A DNA stretch of 64,000 bases from an uncultured Ruminococcus sp. GTDB lineage: Bacteria > Bacillota > Clostridia > Oscillospirales > CAG-272. Positions 43,097 through 52,154 of this stretch are shown here, piece by piece. Position 1 is the stretch's first letter. Each line of letters opens with the position of its first letter. Both the position numbers and the translations under genes were made by a program. The stretch lies in NCBI GenBank assembly GCA_902795355.1, contig CADBKZ010000018.1, forward strand, positions 30,237 to 94,236. The letters run 5' to 3'. A model generated the notes under the pieces. The model made no database searches. It had not been told where the DNA came from and worked only from the letters and a program-made list of their open reading frames with translations.

Positions 43097-44497
43097 ATGC
43101 AACGAAACGCCACGGTTTCACAATACGATAAGATGACCAAAACGCCGATCCCCCGCTTGGTGTTGACGCTCTCCGTCCCCGCCATTGTTTCCATGTTGGT
43201 CACAAACATTTACAACTTGGTGGACACCGCGTTTGTGGGTCGGTTCGGCAACAGCGCGAGCGGCGCGGTTGGCGTTGTGTTCGGGTTTATGGCGGTGATT
43301 CAGGCGTTCGGCTTCATGTTCGGGCAGGGCGCGGGCAGCATCCTCTCCCGCGCACTCGGCGCGCGGGATCGGGAGCGCGCCTCGGTACACGCGACGCTCG
43401 GGTTTTTCGCCTCGTTCGCCTGCGGACTGATCATCACCGCGGTCGGCTTTCTCTGGCTGGACGAGATTGTAATGCTTCTGGGCAGCACCGAGACCATTGC
43501 CCCCTACGCCAAAACCTACATCACCTATATTCTGATCGCCGCGCCGTTCATGAGCTCGGGACTGACGATGAACAACATCCTGCGCTACGAAGGGAAAGCC
43601 GCGCTCGGCATGGTGGGATTGATGGCGGGCGCGATCCTCAACATGGTCGGCGACCCCATTCTGATGTTCGGACTCGACATGGGGATCGCGGGCGCGGGAC
43701 TCTCCACGGCCGTCAGTCAATTCGTCAGCTGGGCGATCCTGCTCGGCATGTTCCTCTCGGGCAGGACCGAATCCAAGATCGACGTCCGGCTTTTGCGGCG
43801 GGCGGCCCCCGCCATGCTGGGAAACATGATGGCAACCGGATTCCCGAGCCTTTTGCGGCAGGGGCTGAACAGCCTGACCACCGTTCTGCTCAACAAGCAG
43901 TGCGCGGTTTACGGCGACGCCGCGGTTGCCGCCATGAGCATTGTTTCGCGCGTCGTCTTTTTCGCGTTTTCCATCGCGCTCGGCGTGGGTCAGGGCTTTC
44001 AGCCGGTTTCGGCGTTTAACTACGGCGCAAAAAAATATTCCCGCCTGCGGCGGGGGTATGTGTTCACCGCGCTGGCGGCCGAGGGAATCATTGTGGTCGG
44101 GGTCGTGGTGTTAACAGTGTTTGCCGACCGGTTGATCGGCGTTTTCCGCAACGACGCCAAGGTGATTGAAATCGGCTCCCTCGCGCTCCGGCTGCAAGCG
44201 TTGGCAACGCTTCTGCTCCCGTTCTGCATGGCCACGGAAATGCTCTTTCAAAGCACGGGAAAGCGGCTGGGAGCGTCGTTCCTCTCGTCGCTGCGGAGCG
44301 GGCTGCTGTTCATTCCCGCGCTGCTGATCCTCGCGCGCGTCCGCGGACTTTCCGGCATTGAAGAGGCGCAGCCACTCTCGCTGGTGTTCGCCTTCCCGCT
44401 CACGATCCCCTTCGCCGTCTGGTTCTTCCGCAAACTGCCCAAAGAGGACGAACCCGACCCGAAAGCGGCAGGCGACGAATTGGTAGATCAATCGTAA
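43097..44497 (+). CDS. MATE family efflux transporter
   Basis: This 466-residue transporter has about twelve helices in two MATE halves. The first begins PIPRLVLTLSVPAIVSMLVT and VDTAFVGRFGNSASGAVGVV. It continues with QAFGFMFGQGAGSILSRALG, then GDPILMFGLDMGIAGAGLST. The second half has AVAAMSIVSRVVFFAFSIAL with GQGFQPVSAFNYGAKKYSR. It resembles MepA/DinF-like Na+- or H+-driven multidrug exporters. The substrate cannot be read from the sequence. A promoter at 42983-43011 and a bidirectional terminator at 44611-44650 make it monocistronic. Confidence 0.93.
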   Translation: MQRNATVSQYDKMTKTPIPRLVLTLSVPAIVSMLVTNIYNLVDTAFVGRFGNSASGAVGVVFGFMAVIQAFGFMFGQGAGSILSRALGARDRERASVHATLGFFASFACGLIITAVGFLWLDEIVMLLGSTETIAPYAKTYITYILIAAPFMSSGLTMNNILRYEGKAALGMVGLMAGAILNMVGDPILMFGLDMGIAGAGLSTAVSQFVSWAILLGMFLSGRTESKIDVRLLRRAAPAMLGNMMATGFPSLLRQGLNSLTTVLLNKQCAVYGDAAVAAMSIVSRVVFFAFSIALGVGQGFQPVSAFNYGAKKYSRLRRGYVFTALAAEGIIVVGVVVLTVFADRLIGVFRNDAKVIEIGSLALRLQALATLLLPFCMATEMLFQSTGKRLGASFLSSLRSGLLFIPALLILARVRGLSGIEEAQPLSLVFAFPLTIPFAVWFFRKLPKEDEPDPKAAGDELVDQS

Positions 44498-44610
44498 ATT
44501 TTAATCGGTTGGCATTATCCTGTAGCAGGCTTTTTAACGATTTGTTTGCAAGAAGTAAAAGAAGGCAAAACACCGGATTTCCGCTCGTTTCGCGAGGGGA
44601 CAGATCCAAA

Positions 44611-44650
44611 AAAAGCAGGGTGGAACCGAAAACGGTTCCACCCTGCTTTT
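44611..44650. terminator. Bidirectional terminator between the MATE and LURP-like genes
   Basis: An 18-bp perfect stem with an AAAA loop, flanked by A-run and T-run, lies between convergent genes. The rest of the 44498-44732 gap has no feature. Confidence 0.88.
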
Positions 44651-44732
44651 TGCGGGGCGCGGGAATGTGCGGCGGGCGCGGGGGTGCGGCGGGCGCGAGG
44701 GCGCGACGGGAGAGGGCGCGCCGCGGGAACGG

Positions 44733-45266
44733 TTATGAATTGCCGCCGGACGAGGACGAAACGCTGAAAGAGGACGACGTGGCGTTTTCATCCTTGCGGT
44801 CGGTGATGTTGTCGATGGCGATCACGAGCGCGACCATCAGCATGTAGTCGTAATCGTCGTCCACCGTCAGAACGAACGAATCGCGCAGGGAGATTTTTCG
44901 GGCCACGTGGCCGATTTCCTTGCCGTCCAGAAGGATGCGGTAGTTGAATTGGAGAATGTTGCCGATGATTTCCAGATTGCCGAGGTCCGAGGTCACGAAA
45001 TAGTGGTCGCGCAGGGAGAAGAACTTTCTGCGGACCGTGGCTTTGGTGTTCCCTTCGGCGTCGAGGACGAACGCTTGGTAGGTGAAAAGCCGCCAGAACT
45101 TGTTGCGAACGACGTACTTGACGTTGTCTTGCAGGTCGGTCAAAAACTTTTTGCGCGTAAAGGAAAAGACCTTCCCCTTGACTTTCAGAACGTCGTTTCC
45201 GTTCACATCCTGAACCACCGACGACCCGCCCAGCGATACCCATTTGTTCTTGATCGATAATTCCAT
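44733..45266 (-). CDS. LURP-one-related / YxjI-like protein
   Basis: This 177-residue protein resembles the LURP-one/YxjI (Tubby-like) fold: repeated beta elements such as VQDVNGNDVLKVKGKVFSFT, LDAEGNTKATVRRKFFSLRD, HYFVTSDLGNLEIIGNILQF and GKEIGHVARKISLRDSFVLT. The family is widespread and mostly of unknown function; some members bind membranes. A Ser-rich tail (SSSFSVSSSSGGNS) closes it. The ATG at 45266 follows AAAGGAGACAACC, and a promoter lies at 45307-45335. Confidence 0.85.
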   Translation of the reverse strand: MELSIKNKWVSLGGSSVVQDVNGNDVLKVKGKVFSFTRKKFLTDLQDNVKYVVRNKFWRLFTYQAFVLDAEGNTKATVRRKFFSLRDHYFVTSDLGNLEIIGNILQFNYRILLDGKEIGHVARKISLRDSFVLTVDDDYDYMLMVALVIAIDNITDRKDENATSSSFSVSSSSGGNS

Positions 45267-45306
45267 AGGTTGTCTCCTTTGATTAAAAAAATGATACCTC
45301 GGTTTT

Positions 45307-45335
45307 ATTATAGCACAAAAAGGGCGCGAATGCAA
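45307..45335 (-). promoter_or_regulatory. Sigma-A promoter of the LURP-like gene
   Basis: TTGCAT (45330-45335) and TATAAT (45307-45312) on the minus strand, 17-bp spacer. Confidence 0.75.
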
Positions 45336-45400
45336 CCTTTTTGCGCAAAAATTGCGGACCGCTCGCGCCGACCGCGCGGCGAAAACGGCAGGACGACCCC

Positions 45401-45428
45401 CCAGCCCCGCGCGGCTGCGCGGGGCTGG
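45401..45428. terminator. Hairpin after the MFS gene
   Basis: CCAGCCCCGCGC-GGCT-GCGCGGGGCTGG, 16 bp beyond the stop at 45444. The T-run lies on the plus-strand side. Its apex is identical to the hairpin at 46973-47004 on the other side of the gene. Confidence 0.65.
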
Positions 45429-45443
45429 TTTTTTGGCGGTTGG

Positions 45444-46802
45444 TTATTCCGTTTTGGGGTTGTCGGGCGGTTCTTTCTCCGGCGCGGCCTCTGTCGGTTC
45501 AATCGGCGGCGTTTCCGCGGGGGCGGCTGTTTCCGCTTTTTCGGCGGCGTCTTCCGTTTCCGCGTACAGCTTGGGGTACTTCCGGCGGTCTATGCGGATC
45601 AGCAGGACCGAGAGCAGCAGCGAAAGTCCCGCCGCGCTCATCACAATGATCCACGCCCCCACGGATCCCGCAAAGTCGTACACCTTCCCCACCGCCACGT
45701 TGAACAGGGAGAGCAGGATCCCCTGCGCCACGCCCAAAATGCTTGTCAGCCGCCCGCGGTGCGAGGACGGAACCCGTCGGGATTCATACGGCCCCTCGGC
45801 CAGCGTGTTGAAAATCTCTCCCCACGTAAACAGAACAATGGCGGCATAGTAAACCGGTATCAAGCCCAACAGCAGGATGAACAGCAGGTAACCGCCGATG
45901 AGGAGCGCGCGCCCCACCGCCATTTTTCCGGTCTCGCGCACGCGGCGGAACCAACCGGTGAACAGGGGCGTAAAAATTACGACGATGATGCAGTTGAGGC
46001 TGGTCACCGTTCCGAAGATCAGCGCGCCGTCGTCGCCGTGGATGCGCCCCATTTCGAGCGGCATAAGGAAGTTGAATTGGTTGTAGGCGGCGTAATACAG
46101 AGCAGCGATCACCGTAAATAGCAGAATCGCCTTGTTGTTCCAAAGGACGCGCCAGACGCTCGCGCCGGATTGCGCTTTTTGGTAAACGGCCTTCTCGCCC
46201 TCTTCCCGAACCGGCTCGATGTTCCGGACAAGGAACCAGATGAGCAGCGTGGAACAGCCGATGGCAACGCCGCTGATGAGAAACGCCAGCGACAGGTGTT
46301 TTTTGAACAGGATGCCGCCGAGCGTGGGAGAGACCATCAATCCGATGTTCGCGCCCAGATAGAGGAGCGAATAGGCCTTTTCGCGATCCGCCGTTGGGGT
46401 AATGTCCGCAATGAGCGCGCTGTACGCCGGCCCTTCCACGCTCTGGAACACGCCGGCGAGCATGATCAGCCCGATGGTGACGTAGGAGAGCGGGATGAAG
46501 CCGCAGGCGATATAGCAAGTGACCGACACGACGTCGCCCACGAGAATGATCTTTTTCTTGTTGACCCGATCGGCCAACCGTCCGCCGAGCAGGTTGGCCG
46601 GCATGCTGACGATGGAACCGACCAGCAACAGAAGGGCGATATTTCCCGCGCTCATGCCCATTTTCTGGTCGAGGATGAGCGTCATCATAGGCCAGACCAT
46701 GGAGCCCATGTTGGTAACGATGTTGCCGAAGAACAGCACGTAGTTCTCCCGCCGCAGCCCGCGGTATTGGCCGAATAGTTTGTTTTTCAACGAATGGTTC
46801 AT
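45444..46802 (-). CDS. Major facilitator superfamily transporter
   Basis: This 452-residue protein has about twelve helices. The MFS motif A-like loop GGRLADRVNKKKIILVGD lies after helix 2 and GANIGLMVSPTLGGILF in helix 5. A central cytoplasmic loop with REEGEKAVYQKA separates the halves. A Glu/Pro/Ala-rich tail of about 50 residues follows the last helix. A drug-export type is plausible but the substrate is unknown. The ATG at 46802 was chosen because the upstream in-frame ATG at 46874 overlaps the -10 box. AAGGAG is 19 bases from 46802, which is odd, so the real start may be nearer to it. Confidence 0.88.
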   Translation of the reverse strand: MNHSLKNKLFGQYRGLRRENYVLFFGNIVTNMGSMVWPMMTLILDQKMGMSAGNIALLLLVGSIVSMPANLLGGRLADRVNKKKIILVGDVVSVTCYIACGFIPLSYVTIGLIMLAGVFQSVEGPAYSALIADITPTADREKAYSLLYLGANIGLMVSPTLGGILFKKHLSLAFLISGVAIGCSTLLIWFLVRNIEPVREEGEKAVYQKAQSGASVWRVLWNNKAILLFTVIAALYYAAYNQFNFLMPLEMGRIHGDDGALIFGTVTSLNCIIVVIFTPLFTGWFRRVRETGKMAVGRALLIGGYLLFILLLGLIPVYYAAIVLFTWGEIFNTLAEGPYESRRVPSSHRGRLTSILGVAQGILLSLFNVAVGKVYDFAGSVGAWIIVMSAAGLSLLLSVLLIRIDRRKYPKLYAETEDAAEKAETAAPAETPPIEPTEAAPEKEPPDNPKTE

Positions 46803-46872
46803 TTGAGGAATCTGCAAATCTCCTTTTTCGGATGGCCGCGCCCGCTTTTTTGCTTGCTTCCGCCATGTGTTC

Positions 46873-46901
46873 ATTATAGCAGATGTTCCCTGAAAAGTCA
46901 A
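46873..46901 (-). promoter_or_regulatory. Sigma-A promoter of the MFS gene
   Basis: TTGACT (46896-46901) and TATAAT (46873-46878) on the minus strand, 17-bp spacer. Confidence 0.78.
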
Positions 46902-46972
46902 TAGCCGATTTTGCAAAAGCCGCTCCCCGTTCGCCGGCCGGAGCAGGGTGCGTTGGGGGGTCGGGCAAAAAC

Positions 46973-47004
46973 CCCCTGCCCCGCGCGGCTGCGCGGGGCA
47001 GGGG
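46973..47004. other. GC hairpin upstream of the MFS gene
   Basis: 14-bp perfect stem with a GGCT loop. The 20-base apex CCCCGCGCGGCTGCGCGGGG is shared with 45401-45428, while the stem bases differ (CCCCTG versus CCAG). Confidence 0.6.
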
Positions 47005-47024
47005 ATGAATTGTGTGAATACAAA

Positions 47025-47149
47025 GGCTGCCCGACAGGGATTCTACACGCAAACGACTTGCCGTTTGCTACGCATTGCCGCTCCGCGGCATTGCGCCTGC
47101 TCCCATTCTTCGGATGGAGCAGATTTTCACCATCTGTCGGGCAGGCCAA
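47025..47149. other. Structured element bounded by inverted tRNA-tail sequences
   Basis: It begins GGCTGCCCGACAGGGATTC and ends CTGTCGGGCAGGCCAA, which is identical to the 3' end of the tRNA-Arg at 55111 read inward. Inside are GCAAACG/CGTTTGC (47049-47068), a TGCCG/CGGCA hairpin (about 47085-47100) and a CTGCTCC/GGAGCAG hairpin (about 47108-47133). It does not fold as a tRNA cloverleaf. It may be a tRNA-derived repeat or the far end of the island. Confidence 0.55.
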
Positions 47150-47184
47150 AAGCAGGGGAGCGGATTTTCCGCTCCCCTGCTTTT
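47148..47184. terminator. Strong hairpin, possible terminator at the island edge
   Basis: A 17-bp perfect stem, AAAAGCAGGGGAGCGGA and its complement, with a three-base loop and a TTTT end. Between it and 47358 there is only a 16-base direct repeat (ACCGAAAAAGATGCAA at 47195-47210 and 47308-47323). Confidence 0.65.
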
Positions 47185-47358
47185 GGCTTATCCTACCGAA
47201 AAAGATGCAATGGTAAAATCGCTTAAACCCGCATGAATAAAGGCTTTTTGCTTTTTTTCTATAATTGGCGATTGCTTATTATGCTTTCGAGCCCCAAATA
47301 GGGTTCAACCGAAAAAGATGCAAAGCCACAGGATCTCAACAACCGTTATCTGCCTATT

Positions 47359-50300
47359 TTAGGTAGCATGTGCTTTTAGGTATTCTTTTATTTCTTGAAT
47401 GGTCCATCTTCTTTGCAACAATTGGCTATGGTCAGCTTCAATTTCTTTTATAAGAGTATTGCAAAAGCTCATTTCCTTATCAGATACATTTTCTGCTTTT
47501 GCACCCTCTTTTAAATGTTGCTTCACAATATTATAGTTAATCTTTGCCATGTTTTGATACGAACGATAGAGACTGTTTTGTAATCCGAAGAATTCTTTGT
47601 CCACAAAGCCATCTGCAAAAAGTAAATTTCTCAAAGCCCCTATCTCCGCCAATAAAGCGGTATCGGAAACGGAAGAAATTGCTTCTGTTGCAGAACCGGA
47701 GTAGGCACCTTCACTATAATCCATTGGTTTCATGATTTCCTTTGAAAGTTCGTAATATTTTTGAAGTCCAATTTTGCTTCCAAGAGAAATCATTGCTTGT
47801 AAATGTTTTGTGTTCAGAGTATCCTTTTCTAACATTTCTTCCAATCTTGTCTTTAAGCGTTTGTCTTTATACTCTAATGTGGCTCGGACAATCGTTTCAA
47901 ACAAATCCGAATCATTTGTTGTTAAATACTTTTCATAAACATATGAGATATCTTTTACTGCTAACAAATACTTAATTGCATACCACTTTCTAAAAGATTC
48001 TGCACTTTTATTATCGCATATTTTTTCTGCTTCATCTGTCATTATATCAAGCTTTTCATCTGTACAGAATTTCAAATACATATCTATTGTGTTTGAACAG
48101 TGAACGCCGGATAAAATATTGTCTTTTATTTGGTTTGCTATTTCATTTGTTGTAAGGTGTCGATATATGTACGCAGGAATATTATTATAATTGCCTTCAG
48201 ATTCTTCATCATCCTTGAACATGAACGGAGGAGCATAAAGCATTTTCAGGTATTGACTTTTTTCAAATTCAAAATCAAAATATGATGCAAAGAAAAGCAC
48301 CTTTAACGCACGAATAGTGTATGTAATAGTTCCATCGTTTTTCTCTTTGATATCCTTTGAAAAATCAATATGGGCTAGTTTGTCACTACAGTATTCTTCA
48401 AATATTCTTTGTTGTGCTTCAGTAACCGATATTTGGTTTTTGTTTTTTAAAATCTCATATGCTTCACTCGTTAAAAATTCCCTCCAATCTTCTATCTTTG
48501 AAATTGTGTCAATAATACATTGGTTAGTCTGTTTATATTTGTTATATTTGCGTAAAGAGTAATATAATGTCAGTAATTCTTCATTTCCGATATAATCGTT
48601 TTGATTTTTATAGTTTATTTGAAATTCTTTATTATGTAATTCTCCAAAAGATATGTCTCTTTTTCCCATTTTGGTCACAAATCTTTCAACCAACTCGCAA
48701 TACTGATTCTTATCAAATAAACGATTAAAAAATAATTGTCTTGCTTTCAATCGTGCTGTTTCCCAATCAAAAGCGGGTTGTTTCGAGTGAAAATCAATCC
48801 CCGTCTTTGATAGAGCATCCATATACTTTTCGACCATTGGGCTGTTCGTTTCAAAACGGTCAAAAAAGAAAATCACTAATTCACGATATCTTTTAGGATT
48901 TTTTTCAAAATTGGAAAGCAATGTCAAATAACAACCTTCATCAGCTATACGTTGCATAATAAAGATTACTCTTGAGAGATTTTCATCACATTCAATTTCT
49001 GCCATTTGCATAAATGCAGTTGTTCTTGTAGATGTTTTGTCAAAAAAGAATACACATTCATTGAAAAAGCATGGGTTTTTAATTTCTGCGTCAATTGCAG
49101 CATCAACAAAAGTATCGAATAAACTTGTTTCCCCCTTTTTATAAGCTATGATAGCATTTTTAACAATTTCTTTATATTCCGATTCTCTTGATGAATAATA
49201 GTTCACATATTCTGACAAACATTTTATCACCTTTTTCAGTGAATCGGTGCCTTTGACTTTTGAAAAGACTGTCATGATTACATGTCTGCTACTGATTTCA
49301 TCTGTCCTGTCCTTAGTCGACACGAATTCTCGAATATAGAGATCTATATTGTTTTCAAAGTTATTTGTTTGATCCAAATATTCTAATATCCCCATCCGAT
49401 AATGAGCGTCTGATGATTTCCCATAGGAATCGATGATGTATTTGGCTATTTCGTCATTGTTCAATTCGAGAGAAGCGATTGTTTCCATTGCCTTGGTTTT
49501 TTCATATACACGTACATCTGTTCTTTTTATACAATCAAATAGTGCTTGCCGGACACGCTCTTCTAAATTGAAAATGTTTGGTAACTTAGACAAAACGGAA
49601 AGCGCATTCCCCAGACAATGAAAATTAGACGGTCGGGTTATTTTTTTCGCCAAATATTCTACGAACTCTTTGGAACATCCAAATTGAGCAATGTTATCTA
49701 TATGATTTGTGCCATGTGATAACCAAATGTTTTTGTCTGAATAGTCATTTAAAATACAGATTGCAATTTCAGTTCTTTTGGACTCGTAGATTCTATTCCT
49801 TTCAAAGTGTACCAACATCTCAATATTTTTTTCTTCCAAAAATTGAAGAAGATCATTTTTATCTCGAATCAAAATCAGAAAGGATAAAACATTTATCCAT
49901 GAATCTGCTATAATACCTTCTTGTCCGCAAATCAATTCTTTGATTTCATCTATAGGTAAACGATTCATGTATTTTGCGGCTAAAAATTCTCGGAAATTGT
50001 TATGTTCAAAACCCCATTCATTATTTGAATCTTTGCAATATATTCCCGAATAGGATACTATCTTGCGCTTTTCTTTTTCCGGATAAAGAGTCTGGTATTC
50101 TATATTTGACAATTTTAATTTTGAAATGAGTTGAATGGAAAAAGCAAGTTCTTCCAAACAACTGAATAATTCCACTTCCTCACCACCAATATCAGAATTA
50201 GTAGTAAAAAATTTGATGCTGTCCATATGAAACCGACAGCGAATAATATTCTCCATTAATTCGGACTTACATGGCAAATGCCCATCCTTTTTATACATTT

Positions 50301-51459
50301 TTCTCAATTCATAAAGATAAAAAGGTACAAAAACAATTTCATATAGATTGTTTTTTCTGATCTCCTCGTAAAAGCATTTTGAATCAATTCCGGCTGATGC
50401 TAGATATTCGTCGATATCTTGGCGTGAAATTGGAGACAATCCATATTCTTTGAATCCATCAAATAGACCATGGCTTCCATCGTCATCGGCAAAATGATAG
50501 AAATTGTTTCTCGAAGAAATGAAAATGATAGTATCCTGGTAATATGAAGAAAAATCCTTTAACCTTCTGGCAAAATTATTTCGGTCTTTTTCTTGAATTT
50601 CATCGAAGGCATCAAAAATCAAAAATACATCTGCATAATCTATGTTCGGATATTCCCTTTCGATAATTTGCTCAATAGGTTGATCGACATAACGACTCAA
50701 ATCATACTTGATAGGATAATACAGCGAGCCGCTCACAAGAGCAGCAAGTTGTTCGATCGCAATGGTTTTTCCACTTCCGGCCTCTCCGAGAAGAACAACA
50801 TACTTTTCGCGAACGCACACGTCGTAAATATTCTCTGCATTTATTGTGAATAGGATTTTTTCCTGAATCTCTTTATAAGGTGCTATTTTACGATTGATCA
50901 TATCCATCGGAGCGGCATACTCTTTTTTTGCGGGAAGGGGTATATCTGATGGGCGGGTATTTTCTATGATAGTATTTAACTTTTCTCCGATTTCTTTCTT
51001 ACTATCCCGTAATGTTGCCCCGACCTTTTCAATCGATGAGAAAATCGCTATATTCTCAAAGGGTATTTTACTTTTGTAAAAATTGGAAAACTTATTATAA
51101 ACCCCGTTAACAAATTCTTTGATGATGGATTTATCATTTACAGATATAGAAACAGTCGAATTCTTAAAAAATTCAAAAATCAAGTTTATGCGCTCTTGCA
51201 GAAAACCCTCCTCTGTTCTTTCAGAGGGGTCACAAATGTAATCTAAAACATGCTCTAATAAATGATAATTCTTTAAATAGCGCGCAAACAAATCGCCCGA
51301 TATAATAGTAGATCCGGCTTTTTCAATAAAGTCATTACACCAATCTTCAAGTTCTTGCTCAAATTTCTTTTGCTCATGAGCTGTTTTAAAAAATTGGTAT
51401 CCTTTTTGAACTGCATATTTAATTAAATCCAATATCAGTGCAGAAAAAATTTCTTTCAT
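47359..51459 (-). CDS. NACHT-domain NTPase of the STAND class, putative antiviral sensor
   Basis: This 1366-residue protein has an N-terminal helical region of about 200 residues with no nuclease motif. The NACHT core follows: Walker A GEAGSGKT (225-232), Walker B VFLIFDAFDEI (278-288, with the acidic DE pair typical of NACHT), and the sensor FISSRNNF (313-320). The winged-helix segment is WGFEHNNFREFLAAKYM (482-498). Residues 500-1366 look all-helical and repetitive, suiting a ligand-sensing or oligomerisation arm. Bacterial NACHT proteins detect phage proteins and trigger abortive defence. It is last in a three-gene run, 57 bp after an Mrr-like nuclease, and is markedly AT-rich. Confidence 0.85.
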   Translation of the reverse strand: MKEIFSALILDLIKYAVQKGYQFFKTAHEQKKFEQELEDWCNDFIEKAGSTIISGDLFARYLKNYHLLEHVLDYICDPSERTEEGFLQERINLIFEFFKNSTVSISVNDKSIIKEFVNGVYNKFSNFYKSKIPFENIAIFSSIEKVGATLRDSKKEIGEKLNTIIENTRPSDIPLPAKKEYAAPMDMINRKIAPYKEIQEKILFTINAENIYDVCVREKYVVLLGEAGSGKTIAIEQLAALVSGSLYYPIKYDLSRYVDQPIEQIIEREYPNIDYADVFLIFDAFDEIQEKDRNNFARRLKDFSSYYQDTIIFISSRNNFYHFADDDGSHGLFDGFKEYGLSPISRQDIDEYLASAGIDSKCFYEEIRKNNLYEIVFVPFYLYELRKMYKKDGHLPCKSELMENIIRCRFHMDSIKFFTTNSDIGGEEVELFSCLEELAFSIQLISKLKLSNIEYQTLYPEKEKRKIVSYSGIYCKDSNNEWGFEHNNFREFLAAKYMNRLPIDEIKELICGQEGIIADSWINVLSFLILIRDKNDLLQFLEEKNIEMLVHFERNRIYESKRTEIAICILNDYSDKNIWLSHGTNHIDNIAQFGCSKEFVEYLAKKITRPSNFHCLGNALSVLSKLPNIFNLEERVRQALFDCIKRTDVRVYEKTKAMETIASLELNNDEIAKYIIDSYGKSSDAHYRMGILEYLDQTNNFENNIDLYIREFVSTKDRTDEISSRHVIMTVFSKVKGTDSLKKVIKCLSEYVNYYSSRESEYKEIVKNAIIAYKKGETSLFDTFVDAAIDAEIKNPCFFNECVFFFDKTSTRTTAFMQMAEIECDENLSRVIFIMQRIADEGCYLTLLSNFEKNPKRYRELVIFFFDRFETNSPMVEKYMDALSKTGIDFHSKQPAFDWETARLKARQLFFNRLFDKNQYCELVERFVTKMGKRDISFGELHNKEFQINYKNQNDYIGNEELLTLYYSLRKYNKYKQTNQCIIDTISKIEDWREFLTSEAYEILKNKNQISVTEAQQRIFEEYCSDKLAHIDFSKDIKEKNDGTITYTIRALKVLFFASYFDFEFEKSQYLKMLYAPPFMFKDDEESEGNYNNIPAYIYRHLTTNEIANQIKDNILSGVHCSNTIDMYLKFCTDEKLDIMTDEAEKICDNKSAESFRKWYAIKYLLAVKDISYVYEKYLTTNDSDLFETIVRATLEYKDKRLKTRLEEMLEKDTLNTKHLQAMISLGSKIGLQKYYELSKEIMKPMDYSEGAYSGSATEAISSVSDTALLAEIGALRNLLFADGFVDKEFFGLQNSLYRSYQNMAKINYNIVKQHLKEGAKAENVSDKEMSFCNTLIKEIEADHSQLLQRRWTIQEIKEYLKAHAT

Positions 51460-51516
51460 TTCCTTTCCCCCATTTTTGGAATTTCCGATATACTATATTG
51501 CCAATGGATGGTTGAC

Positions 51517-52122
51517 TTATTTGGGGAATGAAATATCAACTCCCCACTCGTCTTTTATCTGTTGTGTCATTTCCCGTATTATTTCTTGCATGATTGCGGC
51601 TGATGGATATACTTTGTGGGGCGTTTCCGTATCAGCGGTATCATCATAAGCAACAAAAGGAGGTATCTGTTTCTCTGCGCCATAAAACGGATCCTTATCA
51701 TTTATTTCTTGACTTTCGCTCGAATATGATAGATGAATGAACTTGTAATTCTCAACACGGATCAAGGCAATTCCGTGTTCTTTGGCATATTGGATTGCTC
51801 CGCTTTGAAATTGACTTGTGGAGATCAGTATGCCTTTTTGTGCTCCAAGACTTTCTAATTTTCGATGCAAGATGGCTACTTTATCACGGCTCACGGGAGA
51901 TTTGTACCGTTTACATTCACACAATACTTTGATTTTGGTTCTCATCGCCGTAAATTCTGCATACACATCGATTTGATATGTTCCGTCTGCTGCGGGCAGC
52001 TTCACGTTATGAGTAATCACAAAATCGGTCAGCTTTTCGGCTTCTGCGTAACTTTTCAGAATCTCCAAACAGAGTTCTTCAAATTCAGTTGGAGAAACAT
52101 TCAAAATATCCGGATGCTCCAT
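51517..52122 (-). CDS. Mrr-like restriction endonuclease domain protein
   Basis: This 201-residue protein has the Mrr/PD-(D/E)xK pattern. A helix FEELCLEILKSY (14-25, with Glu16) leads to YQIDVYAEF (Asp52 as the metal ligand) and VLCECKRYKSPVSRDKV (67-83) with the E69-x-K71 pair. QKGILISTSQFQSGAIQYAK and HGIALIRVE complete the core. A tail of about 75 residues beyond the core is unassigned. Mrr-type enzymes cleave DNA, often in a modification-dependent way. It is co-directional with the upstream DUF4143 ATPase (32-bp gap) and the downstream NACHT gene (57-bp gap), which makes it the likely effector. Confidence 0.85.
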   Translation of the reverse strand: MEHPDILNVSPTEFEELCLEILKSYAEAEKLTDFVITHNVKLPAADGTYQIDVYAEFTAMRTKIKVLCECKRYKSPVSRDKVAILHRKLESLGAQKGILISTSQFQSGAIQYAKEHGIALIRVENYKFIHLSYSSESQEINDKDPFYGAEKQIPPFVAYDDTADTETPHKVYPSAAIMQEIIREMTQQIKDEWGVDISFPK

Positions 52123-52154
52123 CGGATGTCTGCCCCTTGCGTTTTATTGCGTTC

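Noticed and set aside
47025..47149. Second tRNA-Arg or tRNA pseudogene
   Set aside because: Only the acceptor/T-arm end sequence is present; D-arm and anticodon arm cannot be formed.
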